Shown here: positions 20,941 through 32,933 of the stretch, in pieces
Layout: each line of letters opens with the position of its first letter
Numbering within the stretch: position 1 is the stretch's first letter
NCBI RefSeq assembly: GCF_905171765.1
Contig: NC_053393.1
Coordinates: forward strand, 190,243,921 to 190,307,920
DNA length: 64,000 nucleotides
Reading direction: 5' to 3'
Source of the DNA: Bufo bufo
Taxonomy: Eukaryota; Chordata; Amphibia; Anura; Bufonidae
Notes under the pieces: model-generated
Told to the model about the DNA's origin: nothing
Seen by the model: only the letters and a program-made list of their open reading frames with translations
The model's database searches: none
Position numbers and translations under genes: made by a program

Positions 20941-20948
20941 ATTCACAC
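20941..20948. repeat. 8-bp target site duplication, right
   Basis: ATTCACAC is identical to the copy at 19470-19477. Confidence 0.92.
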
Positions 20949-21260
20949 CTCTGTGATATGTATCTATGTTGCTAGTCAATGCTTTCCTAGCCTCAGTTTA
21001 AGCGTTCTTTTGTATATGTGAATCACTCAAGACCTTTTTGATTTTTCTTAACTGATCTTTAAAGACATATGCACTGTTTTGCTGGTCTCCATCTTGATTC
21101 CACACACATGTGAGTATCATGATTCTTTTGCTATAAATACAGGACATGTTTGCTTTGAAACTTACCCCTGAAGATGCTGATGGGTGGTGATATCTTTTTT
21201 AATTGGAATGCCCTGCTCTTTCATGTGATTTTCACATTATACAGTAATTATGTTATTTAA

Positions 21261-24155
21261 CCCCTTAAGGACTCAGCCCTATTTCACCTTAAGGACTTGG
21301 CCATTTTTTGCAAATCTGACCAGTGTCACTTTAAGTGCTGATAACTTTAAAACGCTTTGACTTATCCAGGCCATTCTGAGATTGTTTTTTCATCACATAT
21401 TGTACTTCATGACACTGGTAAAATGAAGTTAAAAAAAAAACAAAACTTTTTTATTTATAAAAAAATACCAAATTTACAGAAAATTTGTAAAAAATTGCAA
21501 GTTTCAATTTCTCTACTTCTATAATACATAGTAATACCTACAAAAATAGATAATTACTTTACATTCCCCATATGTCTACTTCATGTTTGGATCATTTTGG
21601 GATTGATATTTTATTTTTTGGGGATGTTACAAGGCTTAGAAGTTTAGAACCAAATCTTGAAATTTTTCAGAAATTTTCAAGAACCCAATTTTTAGGGACC
21701 AGTTCAGGTCTGAAGTCACTTTGCGAGGCTTACATAATAGAAACTACCCAAAAATGACCCCATTCTATAAACTACACCCCTCAAGGTATTCAAAACTGAT
21801 TTTACTAACTTTGTTAACCCTTTAGGGGTTCCACAAGAGTTAATGGCAAATGGTGTTAAAATTTGAGAATTTAGATTTTTTGACAAATTTTCCATTTGAA
21901 TCCGTTTTTTCCAGTAACAAAGCAAGGGTTAACAGCCAAACAAAATGCTATATTTATTGCCACGATTCTGTAGTTTGCAGAAACACCCCATATGTGGCCG
22001 TAAACTACTGTACGGGCACACAGTAGGGCGTAGAGGGAAAGGTGTTCGTATGGTTTTTAGAAGGCAGATTTTGCTGGACAGTTTTTTTTGACACCATGTC
22101 CCATTTGAAGCCCCCCTGATGCACTCCTAGAGTAGAAACTCCATAAAAGTGACCCCATATAAGAAACTACACCCCTCAAGGTATTCAAAACTGATTTTAC
22201 AAACTTTGTTAACCCTTTAGGTGTTGCACAAGATTTAATGGAAAATAGAGATACAATTTCAAAATTTCACTCCAAAAAAGTGACCCCATTTTAGAAACCA
22301 CATGATAGGGTGGCAGTTTTGTTGGTACTAGTTTAGGGTACATATGATTTTTGGTTGCTCTATATTACACTTTTTGTGAGGCAAGATAACAAGAAATAGC
22401 TTTTTTGGCACCGTTTTTTTGTTATTTACAAAATTCATCTGACAGGTTAGATCATGTGGTATTTTTATAGAGCAGGTTGTCACGGATGCGGCGATACCTA
22501 ATATGTATAAAAAAAAATTATTTATGTAAGTTTTACTCAATGATTTCATTTTTGAAACAAAAAAAATCATGTTTTAGTGTCTCCATAGTCTGAGAGCCAT
22601 AGTTTTTTCAGTTTTTGTGCGATTATCTTAGTTAGGGTCTTATTATTTGTGGGATGAGATGATGGTTTGATTGGCACAATTTTTTGGTGCATATCACTTT
22701 TTGATCGCTTGCTATTACACTTTTTGTGACGTAAGATGACAAAAAATTGCTTTTTTTGCACCGTTTTTATTTTTATTTTTTTACGGTGGTCACCTGAGGG
22801 GTTAGGTCATGTGATATTTTTATAGAGTTGGTTGATACGGACGCGGCGATACTTAATATGTATACTTTATTTTTATTTATGTAAGTTTTACACAATGATT
22901 TCATTTTTGAAAAAAATCATGCTTTAGTGTTTCCATAGTCTAAGAGCCATAGTTTTTTCAGTTTTTAGGCGATTATCTTGGGTAGGGTATGATTTTTGCG
23001 GGATGAGATGATGGTTTGATTGGTACTATTTTGGCGTACATGCAACTTTTTTTATAACTTTTATTACCTTTTTTGGGAAGTAAGGTGGGCAAAATTTCAA
23101 TTTTCTCATAGTTTTTATTTTTTTATTTTTATGGCGCTTACCGTGCGGGGAAAGTAACATGATCGTTTTATATATCAGGTCATTACGGACGCGGCGATAC
23201 CTAATATGTGTAGTTTATTTTTTATTTTTTTTATTTTATTCAGTGATAAATGTGTTTTTTTAATCTTTACTTTTTTCACTTTTTTTTTACATTTTTTTGA
23301 CCCAGACCCACTTGGTTCTTGAAGATCCAGTGGGTCTGATGTCTGTATAATACAGTACAGTACACTATATAGTGTATTGTACTGTATTTTACTTACACTT
23401 TTTCTGAACAGATCTATGCCTTTAGCACAGATCTGTTCAGCACCATGGACAGCAGGATGCCTGAGAAGGCGTCCTGTTGCCATGGGAGCCTTCCCCGTCT
23501 GCTCGGTTGTGGCCACAACTGAGAAGACGGGGAAGGGTAAGGAGGGGGGCTCCCTACCTCTGTGACCTCATCCTGTCTGGGGGCTGCAAAGGCACAGCAG
23601 CCCCCCGATGGGAGAGGGAGGGAGCTCCCTGACCCTGACAGTTAACCTTTTCCATACAGCGGTCCGTACAGTATGGAAAGGGTTAAACGGCTGACATCTG
23701 CACAGATGTCAGCCGTTTATACCAGAGTGTCAGCAATGTGATGACACTCTGGTATAACCACTGGCCACTAATGAATTTTCAAGAGGAGGCGGGCGGGGGA
23801 TCGCGATCCCGCCTGCCGCACCGCCCGCAACCCCCCCTGCACCGGCATAAAATCATTCAGAGGTGCAAGGGGGGGTTTGAAAAATCAACATTTTGGACAT
23901 TTTTAAGTTTCTGATCCCCACGGTCAGGGACCGCTAGGATCAGAAACTGCAGAAAGCGCAGCAAACCGCAGGTCTGAATTGACCCCCCCTGGCGTTGTGA
24001 CAGGATGCCGGCTGAATGATTTCAGCCGTCATCCTGTTCGGATTAACCCCAGCGGCTCCGCAATCGCGATTTAAACTTAGGACGTACCGGTACGCCCTGA
24101 GTCCTTAAGGATTCGGGAAATAGGGCGTACCAGTACGCCCTAAGTCCTTAAAGGG
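21261..24155. mobile_element. Non-autonomous piggyBac-type (TTAA) element, 2.9 kb
   Basis: The left end is TTAA followed by CCCCTTAAGGACTCAGCCC. The right end is GTCCTTAAAGGG followed by TCAA, which looks like a mutated TTAA. The right terminal region holds two nested copies of the end motif (near 24090 and 24140; TACGCCCTGAGTCCTTAAGG, TACGCCCTAAGTCCTTAAAG). No transposase is encoded. The middle is a triplicated segment described separately. Family assignment rests on the target and the CCC-type ends. Confidence 0.75.
22370..23235 (+). repeat. About 355-bp degenerate tandem repeat, roughly 2.5-3 units
   Basis: GCGGCGATACCTAATATGTA recurs near 22487, 22844 (one change) and 23192. Around it are repeated GAGCCATAGTTTTTTCAG and GGGATGAGATGATGGTTTG segments. 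It lies inside the TTAA-type element. A related motif in the opposite orientation (GTATCGCCGCGTCCG) occurs at about 62188 in the repeat that hosts the L1. Confidence 0.85.
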
Positions 24156-24159
24156 TCAA

Positions 24160-25280
24160 ATAATTGACTTTTTCGTAGCACTTTTATATTGGCCTAAAAC
24201 AATGACCATCTCTTTATTATCAATTAATGTGAAGTCCTTCATATGCAAGTGTGATACCTATTGTGGCAATCTTTTATAGCTGTCTGAATGTTAGTTACCA
24301 AGGATACAAACAATAGATAGCTAATAAAACGCTACTAGAGGACCTACCATACATATAGCTACCAGTTTAATATTGCCACCATACGTCACACATTTTAACT
24401 ATTTTTATTTAATTTTTATCATTATCTTTTTTGTTTATTATCTTGTTTCTAAATATGTTCTAAAACAGGTTTTTATTTATTGCGAAAGCAAATGTGTAAT
24501 ATTAATACTTATCTATTGTGAATGTAGAATGTATGCACAATATTAAATACTTATTTAAGGGAATATTCTCTCTGGGTGGTTTCAAGTGAAGAGTGCCTGT
24601 CCTAATTATACACAATTTATTAACCACTTTGACAGGGTGAGTCAAATTGACAAGGGTACCTTATCTATAGCAACAAGAGGGAGAGCCCCTATACTCTTTT
24701 TGTGTTTCAGTTATTTATTTTATTCTTTGTATGTTTCTAGCAAAACAAAAGTAATGCATTTTCAATTAATTATCTTCTTCTACATTGGCCCCTTTCTAAT
24801 ATTTCACCTATGACCTGTGACATTAGTTTATTTGCCTGCTCTTATGACTTTCTGTGCACCAGCCTATCTTGCCCTGCACATAGAACATCACTGAATTCTG
24901 TGAGCTGTGCTTGCTGGAGGGACAAGCCCCCTGTGCATGGCACACATACACTATGCACGGGTCCTTACTACTACATCTTAGCTGTCTTTTCATGCTGGAT
25001 CCATCCTTAGCTGAGAACTCTCAGGTATGTCCAGTCCATTCAGAAGGCATCCTCATATAGGCGAGCTTGCCAGCTGCCAGTGTCTATGAGCCACAGGAAC
25101 ATCAGCACTGAGGTCCGAAAAGTGGATGGAGCTTGTCAGTGCGAAGCTAACAGAGTGAGAGGGAGGGATGGTTTACAGTACTGGAACAGGTGAAATACTC
25201 TACCTGAATAAATAGAAGAAGCAGCCAGATGTAAATGGCCAGGAGAGCATCCAGAAGAAAGAATGTCTGTGTGAGGCCAG
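24160..25280. other. Spacer, no gene recognised
   Basis: AT-rich to about 24800, then more mixed. Short frames (24586-25010, 25136-25462) show no domain. No RNA gene was recognised. Confidence 0.45.
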
Positions 25281-26246
25281 TGTAACGGATCTCCTAGCAC
25301 CCCGACCGGGTACCTCCGTTGATAAATGCTCCCAGTGCCTCCCGAGGACTCCAAGCACTCCACTCGACACCGATACCACCACAGGAACCAGGAACAGGAA
25401 CAGCTCTTACAAGAGCTAGGAGTAATAGCCAGGGGAGTATACAAGTATAGCAATCCCCACACACATGAGACGAGGCTCTATGTTGAGTGTAAAACAGGAA
25501 CACTTATTGAGGGCTACCCGCTCATATTTATGCAGGTCCCCATCTGGTGGACATGCCCCTAGGGGACCAGAATGAAGACTGCGACACAGGACAGATATGA
25601 AACACTACAGGATACACAGACACAACACATCCCCACAATGCATCATGGTTTCCTCCTCTCTGCCCTGGAGACACCCGAGGAGTAATCCAATTATCTCTCA
25701 AGACAAAGGGAAATCGCCAATACACATGTGGGAACAACAGGACAGGAATCACCACCCAAACACACAATGTCACACCCTCACAGCAAACACAGACATTTAA
25801 CATATTCCCAGATAGCTCAAGTCTGAGTGCATATTATTAGGTGAATGGCACTCAGACTACACAAATACAATAAAATGAGCTATCTGGGTACCCTCACATA
25901 ACATACAATACAATTCCACAGACAGATGGTTCTGTCACACACCTCAAAACCCCACATGCCCCCATATGGCTTGGATCTGAGCGCTCAGATGCCACAAACA
26001 CAGTCAAATCGCCATGGGGTTTAAGTTTTGCATGGGCTGATGAGAGGGCCCATAATCCTGGGGCAAGAGGCTGGCAACCAGGCCCCTCCAAAACCCAGTG
26101 GCGAGGTTATTTTCGCCACAGCCAGTAACTACTGGGAAGAGCTGCAGCATGAGAAGATGGATCTGTCAGCAAAAAAAAATAAAATACAGGGGGAGGGGAA
26201 AGGCAAGCTTACCTGACACTCCCAAATATTCATGAATGTTGTTACA
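25281..26246 (-). mobile_element. Probable solo LTR, minus orientation
   Basis: The segment starts TGTAACGGAT and ends GTTGTTACA, giving inverted TGTAAC/GTTACA ends. On the minus strand a TATA-like CATAAATATGAG (about 25530) is followed about 25 bases later by a polyadenylation-like CAATAAGTG. No gag or pol sequence flanks it, so it is a solo LTR if correct. A target duplication is not evident (GCCAG vs CCCCC). Confidence 0.55.
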
Positions 26247-26930
26247 CCCCCCACATCTCTGCATGTAAACAAAATGGGCCAGATCAGTACTAGATACGTA
26301 TGTGTGTAAATAGAAATTCAAACAAAAAAGGAAAAACTTTGCTGCTTAGAATAAGTCTAGGTTCACATTAGAAGTCAAAATGGAGTGTCTTTGCGATGTT
26401 ATTCCTCAGTATTTTGCTTGGATTATCACAAAGGTTGCTGCTCTAATCTCCCAAAGAACAGAAGAAATGGACTAACATAGTGAAGTAACGCCAACTGAGT
26501 TTACATAAAAATATTTAATCTACTTAAAAGATCCATAAAACAACAGTCATATAAAATGTGCACGTCCTCTCTTCAAACGCCCACAAATGTGTGTAAATAG
26601 CATTTTTCTTTTGCTGGACCTCACTTATCTAATGTATATATTCCTGACCATCAGGTTTGCAAAGTGCCTTTTTTTCTCTCACTTGGACAACCCCTTTAAA
26701 TGAACATAAGTATCTAACAGAAATATGACAATACAGAATTTATCCTTGCAATGGATGTATATTTCTGACCTTATATGTATCAATATGTTTGAAAACGTAT
26801 CTTAAAGAGTTTGTATTATCGGGCAGTGATCAGCTGAGATAACTAGCTTCTGTAATCCTTGATGATCAGCAGTTATCATCGGGAAAAGTTTTAACCAGTT
26901 GCTTCCTCTGCAGCAGCCATATATTATTAC
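26247..26930. other. AT-rich spacer, nothing recognised
   Basis: No supported gene or repeat edges. Confidence 0.45.
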
Positions 26931-27710
26931 TAGTGTTCAGTGAAATGAAGCTTCAGAATCAGAATTTGGTCCAAAGTTTAGGAAAACTTTGATTCTAAAC
27001 TGATCTGAAATTCCTCACGCTTTACTGGTAACGACACACTGGGAACCAATTTCCTACAATGGCGGCTGCACGTGTTAGAAAGCAAAACTAAGTGTAGTAG
27101 AGACAAGCCAAGCCCGGGAATGCAAGGTCACTCATAATGCCTTGCAGCCAGTCAATCCACTGGTAGCCATCCCCCTGTGATGTCACAGCTAGGCAGAGCC
27201 TTATAAAAACCTGACCCCACGTGGTCCCCGCCATTTTCCTGTGAGCTGAGCATAGGGAGAGACATGACAAGACGCTTATGCACTAGAGACAGTGTTGCTG
27301 AAAACTGTTAGTGAGTGTAGGACAGTATTGGAGGGAGAGTTTAGGGAGAGAGAAGGGAGAGTGCAGGATGATTGTAGGGAGAGTTCGGGGAGAGCGTAGG
27401 AGACTGCTGAACTATAGACTCTGCTACAATTTATCACCATGTACATAACTATGCAGTGCACCAAGAGTCATTGCTAATCCATTCTGTTAGCTGTAGAGTG
27501 CAGAGCACCAATCTTCATAGTTAATATGTTCTGTTAGCTGTAGAGTTACTGTGAGTCATTGTTATAGGCCACTGTTACTTTTAGGCAGATTGGCCTGGGT
27601 ATACTTGATTTATAGCTATTCAAAACAAATTAATTACTAAGGAATCAAATTGCTTCTTGAACTTCGACAAAGCTGCTGAACCAAATTTTTAAAAACTGTG
27701 CTCATCTTTA
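26931..27710 (+). mobile_element. Probable small non-autonomous hAT-like element
   Basis: The left end TAGTGTTCAGTGAA and the complement of the right end (TAAAGATGAGCACAG) resemble the TAGGGATGAGCGAA ends of the large hAT. Both ends contain GCTTCAG/CTTGAACTTCG-like segments that pair imperfectly. Inside, a TATA-like CTTATAAAAACC (about 27200) is followed by CTGAGCATAGGGAGAGAC, comparable to TCAAGCATAGGGAG after the TATA box of the large hAT. No transposase is present. Boundaries and family are tentative. Confidence 0.45.
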
Positions 27711-30403
27711 TTACATTACTGATCTGTACAGTAGGAACCACGCCATTTCTTTCCCATATATCTATCAAAGGATGATCCTAGTTCCCATCAATAATTTCTG
27801 CAAGAATAAACAAAAGTGCTAGCTAGACTTGCAAACATGCTGCAGTAGTTTTGGTAATTGGTGTATCTTAAATTAAAATGTTGATTTAAAAAAAAATAAT
27901 ACTCTATATAGATCAAAGGGTCATTCAAGGACCCAAATGATTTTTTTAAAAATCTTATCTTGGTCCAATGATTGCATATTGTATCCCCCAAATACCAGTT
28001 GTTGTGCTGTGCTTTCTTCCCATTAAAATTGCCATCATCACTGTGCTCCAGGCTGATTACATGCCAAACTTCCAGTTTCAGTATTTTCCTGCTGGGTTTC
28101 ATAACCAAATCATGCCTAGTACTGGAATGTGTGTAAGTGATTGTTTTGCATACCCCATAGTTCCCTATCCAGTAAACATTCCCCTACACCTCTCCTCTCT
28201 GTCTTATTCCATCAACTGAGAGATCCAGTTAGCTTGTCAGTTCATCTTCTGTAGCATTCCACATAGTGTATATGGTAATGGACTTACACAGGGCATGCAC
28301 AGGGAAGTTCTACTTTTCACAGAAGGCATTCAGTCTGCAATGTACATACCATAACACCAATACAGTGCAGGGGACTGTAAGACAGGGTGCTGAATCCTAA
28401 ACTTCACGTCACAGGAAGTGTTCAAATCCTGACTGAGGAAGTCACGTGATGATTATACAGAAGACGGAGACTTCAGTGCTTAAGAAAGATAAATGCTTAC
28501 AAAAAAGGCTGCGTAAAAGGATGTATTTACACATTGGCCCTGGAGAACCTTTTTAAATGAATATCCACAATATAGATTTGAATATATGGTCTTGATGGGA
28601 TTTTGGAGGCTTTACTTTGACTAAATATTTCTAGGAAATGTTCCAAGATCTTCTAACATCCAGCATGCAAAGTAAATGCTGCAACATGCTTTTTATACTA
28701 TTTATTCAATGGAAGCCAATGGGGAAAAATTATAACATGCTGTAATAAAACTATATAAATTCAATAACTATAAGATAAATATAATATTTATACATATTTG
28801 TTTAATAAAATTGGCCTGAATCTGTTTTACTGTTTTCAGGGTGTGAATCATCTACTGTATATGGACACCTTTGTATCATGTTAAAATAATGAATATATTA
28901 TGTAAAATTAAAATAGCATTTAGAGAGGACATTCTTGTTATTGTACATTAATACATTTTTGTGGACATTTGCACACTCAATGCTTAGCACTTCTTATGTA
29001 CTGACCAGAAATTTTGCATATAATCTGCATATTTGGGGTCTTTTCTATTCTCTCTGCTGGTAAATATAAATACGCATTTTGTCTCAATTTGCTTGGTGGA
29101 CTTTTTCTGGTGTGATGTCGAAGCAATGGATGTTGCCTTCCTGTACCCCTTCCCTCCCAAAAAAGACATTGAAGGAAAAAAAGCTGTTAAAGCTTTCTTC
29201 CCCTCCCTCTTCTCTCTTGTCTACTGTTTGATTCTGTATTACACTAATTGGATTTTAGTGAATGACTGGGGAAAGAAAGATGACAACATTTTGTATAGTT
29301 CAAACATTCTGAGAGATAATTATGGTTTCAACTAATTGACCATGTCCCCCCATCACTGGGGTGTGGGTATTGGGGAGTACAAACCTATGAAAAAAGAACT
29401 TGGATACATAGATTGAACACTCTAAACCTACATGATCTTAATGTAGAATTTAAAGTAATTTTTTGTTGGGTTAGGTATGGTTTGCCCTTTCTCTAACCCA
29501 TTTTTCTGGCTGCCCATCTTTGGGAGTTGTAGGGGTATGTGATTTCATTCAGTATTATTTTATGGATTAATACATGTTTTTTCTTTCTTTTTAGATCCTT
29601 TTTTTTGTAAGATTATTAAAGAAACTCTACACTCATGAATGATCCTATATTGAGGCATACTCTTATGCCTTTTTACGTATAATGGCTTTGCCTGCTCCAG
29701 TGGGTCACTCTTTATTTTATGTACAAAAAATAGTAAAATTAAAAAAAGGTTTTTTTCCATCTTATAATTGCTATAGGTTATAGAACACATTGTCCACAGT
29801 ATTCTTTATATATATAGTGGTGGGGATATGCAAAGCCTAAATCTGAATTTGTGTGATCCATTTGTGCACTTCTTGCTGTTGTTGATATTGGTTGTTTGGT
29901 GGCACACTCTAAGAATTGGCATCTGTCATTTACGGAGACTTATCAGTCTTGTGTACTTCGTGTGTGGGTTAGTGTCCTCCATATGGGGATACTCACCCTT
30001 CTCGCTTCAGTATAATATGTTTGTTACATTATGAATGTCCTCATACTCCATTTTTTCCTGTAAGATTGTGCTATTATTTGAATGTTGGCAATTTGCCATC
30101 ATCTAATGTGGCATTAGCGAATTTAATTTTCTTAGCCACTATTGTCTGCGGTTTCTACAGTGAGTATGCTCTATTCAATGGTTGGACAGTCTAATATTCA
30201 ATTCCATAGCACATTCTGGTCATACACAGTATATGCTTTAATGTTTAGCTTTGTTGTATAGTTTTGTCATATATAATAATCACTCCGAGATGCAGAGTTC
30301 TGGCACAAGATATAACATGCAATGGCTCTTGGGTGAGAGTAATATCACGTTTTAGTAAGTTGCACACACGTTCACTAATTAATTTATTAATTTGGGATGT
30401 TGT
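27711..30403. other. Long AT-rich spacer without recognised gene
   Basis: I see no domain-bearing frame, RNA gene or clear terminal repeat. The best frame (29033-29335, 100 codons) has no recognisable motif and ordinary AT-rich composition. Old degraded repeats are likely but cannot be named from sequence alone. Confidence 0.45.
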
Positions 30404-30555
30404 TACCGTATTTTTCGCCCTATAAGATGCACCGGCCCATTAGACGCACCTAGGTTTTTGGGGAGGAAAATAAGAAAAAAAATATTTTGAACCAAAAGGT
30501 GTGCTGTGTGTTTGGTGGGTTTGGAACTAATGGTGGTCTGTGGATGGCACTATTA

Positions 30556-30845
30556 CTGGGGATCTGTGGATGACGGACACTGTTATGGGGGGATCTGTGG
30601 ATGATGGACACTGTTATGGGGGGATCTGTGGATGACGGACACTTGTATGGGGGGATCTGTGGATGACGGACACTTGTATGGGGGGATCTGTGGATGACGG
30701 ACACTGTTATGGGGGGGAATCTGTGACGGACACTGTTATGGGGGGATCTGTGGCTTGCACTGTTACAGGGGGATCTGTGGCTGGCACTGTTACAGGGGGG
30801 ATCTGTGGATGGCACTGTTAGAGGGGGGATCTGTGCGTGGCACTG
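30556..30845 (+). repeat. About 31-bp minisatellite (GGGGGATCTGTGG...)
   Basis: About nine units of GGGGGATCTGTGGATG(ACGG)CACTGTTATG, with the ACGG part variable. It lies in the left half of the foldback element. Confidence 0.9.
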
Positions 30846-30855
30846 TTATATATGT

Positions 30856-30995
30856 GCCATCCACAGACCCCCCACCCCATAACAGTGCCATCCACAGACC
30901 CCCCCAGCCCATAACAGTGCCATCCACAGACCCCCCCAGCCCATAACTGTGCCATCCACAGATGTCCCCCATAAAAATGCCATCCACAGATCCCC
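30856..30995 (-). repeat. Inverted copy of the same 31-bp minisatellite, about 4 units
   Basis: Units read CCATCCACAGACCCCCC...CATAACAGTG, the complement of the array at 30556-30845, so the two arrays face each other across about 10 bases. Confidence 0.9.
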
Positions 30996-31012
30996 CCCAC
31001 CACTCCAGTATA

Positions 31013-31335
31013 CAAATATAAGATGTCTTATTCAATTAATAGTTATTAATCATGCCTTCTCACTCCTAATAGTACCTTACATCCTAACCGCTTCCGTACA
31101 ATGCAGGCCATCAGGCCGGACGGCTGGCGCGTCACTCAATGACGTCACTTGCCTGCGCCGCCTGCTTCATTCATAAAGTAGGCGGCGCAGGCACGTGACA
31201 TCAGGGAGTTGCGCTGCCGCCCGCCCGGGCTGCCTGCCTACATTCTACTAAAGCGGTTAGGATGTAAGGTACTATTAGGAGTGAGGGGGCATGTTTAATA
31301 ACTATTAATTGAATAAGACATCTTATATTAGTATA
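31013..31335. repeat. Inverted repeat within the foldback element
   Basis: The left arm (AAGATGTCTTATTCAATTAA ... GGTAAGATG-like segment to about 31092) is mirrored at about 31250-31332 (AATTGAATAAGACATCTT). A nested GC-rich hairpin, GCCTGCGCCGCCT/AGGCGGCGCAGGC, lies at 31153-31192. Confidence 0.85.
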
Positions 31336-31552
31336 CCGGAGCGGCGGGGCTATAGTACACTGACTGCACCGCCCCGCTGCTATTGCCGGCCCCCAGCTCC
31401 TCCTCCCAGTCCCTCTCCGAGTCCCCGCTCGCTCTTACATCGCAGCTTGCGATGTAAAACTGCCAGCATTCGCCCCATAAGACGCAGGGGCATTTTCCCT
31501 CCATTTTGGAGGGAGAAAAAGTGCGTCTTATAGGGCGAAAAATACGGTATGT

Positions 31553-31838
31553 ATTGCAATTATATGTACATTAATTGTTTTATCATGCACACTATATATT
31601 TTTGCAATTATGGATTTTTTTACTCTGTTTTTATTTTTATATATATATTTTGTAAGAATGACATTTTGGAATTTTAAGTTAATTATCTTGATGTGTTTAA
31701 CATTTGATTCACAGATGTCATTGCTATATATTCCGTCTGTTTGCACCCTTGTGTACATGCAGGTGAATAAAAGATCTTTTTTTATTTTATTTTTGGAGAG
31801 TGCTTGTATTACAGATAGATAGATAATAGATTAATATG

Positions 31839-31891
<53 letters not shown>

Positions 31892-32929
31892 TAGACATAA
31901 TGCATTACTCTTCAAAACATAACCTCTAAGTACAGACTAAGTGTGCTGTTAATGTGAAATTCAAGACTATTCTATGAATTTAGAAAATGTCCTTCTGGTA
32001 TATTCAAAAGGGAAAGATAACACTAAATAAGCTTGATAACACTCTTTTGTGTCTTTATGTGTAGCAGGAGTACAATGAAACTAAATGTCAGACTTTCTCC
32101 TTGATTTTTCATGCCAAGAAAAGACATATTGCATATAAAGTACAGTCTCCAAGAGTTTTTGTTATAACTAAGTTTTTTACCAGTCGCATAATACATTTAC
32201 GTTAAACTTGGGGAAAATGTAACCTGTTGATTGATGTTTAAGTACTAGCAATAAGAATATCACATACTACATTATAAACAATACTAAAAAGATTAACATC
32301 ACTAAATCTTAATGGTAATATTCTTAGGATCTAAATGATCAATCTGTTTACCAATATTATAAATGGGGCTGTATTTGCTAAGCATCTCTAAGTTATTAGC
32401 ATAGCATAGCATTTGCAATGTTATATACTTTTGTACTCTACTTTTGGTTTGTAGAGTGCTGTTTCACTATGTGCTCTTCAGATAAATTGGGGGGTGTTAA
32501 TTTATTTCCTACAAATTGCACTATAATTGCATACTTTGAAACATAATTATTTTATAGCACAACTTCAAACATTCAATACTACTTGGACACAGAGGTATAT
32601 GTAGTATTTTCAAATCCAAAAAAGGACACTATATGGACCCAGGATACATCAAAGGTATCTAGTTCAATAGCCTAAGGAGGCTATCAAATTCCTATTTTTG
32701 AACATGTTTTTTGTGTTTAAAATATAACCTTTATTATTTATTTTAAAACACCAATAGGCCCAAAGTTACATTAAAAAACACAGATGGCCACTTAATACAG
32801 TAGGAATAGTAGTCTGATATTACACTAGTTGTTTATGCATGTTTCCAATTAATTTGGCTGAGGGTATATTTTAATGTGAGGAAGTACACACTAGGATATT
32901 CACCTCATATCCCTGTGAACTATTGTGCT
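31553..32929. other. AT-rich spacer with a GATA microsatellite
   Basis: No gene was recognised. A GATA repeat occupies 31838-31892. The rest is AT-rich DNA without clear repeat edges. Confidence 0.5.
31838..31892. repeat. GATA microsatellite
   Basis: About 13 uninterrupted GATA units, preceded by an imperfect GATA stretch at 31814-31830. Confidence 0.95.
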
Positions 32930-32933
32930 TTAA

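Larger units (their letters stand above)
30404..31549. mobile_element. Foldback DNA element with TACCGTATTTTTCGCCC ends
   Basis: The ends are TACCGTATTTTTCGCCCTAT and its complement (to TACGGTA at 31549), flanked by TGT on both sides (a possible 3-bp duplication). The interior is two opposed minisatellites, then a GC-rich hairpin region (31013-31335). No protein is encoded. A truncated relative lies at 3330-3526. The superfamily is undetermined. Confidence 0.85.

Noticed and set aside
20482..20979. 165-codon minus-strand protein
   Set aside because: Low-complexity translation of the short-unit array in the non-autonomous hAT element.
29033..29335. 100-codon frame as a small host gene
   Set aside because: No recognisable motif, signal, splice context or conservation evidence; AT-rich region where such a frame can arise by chance.
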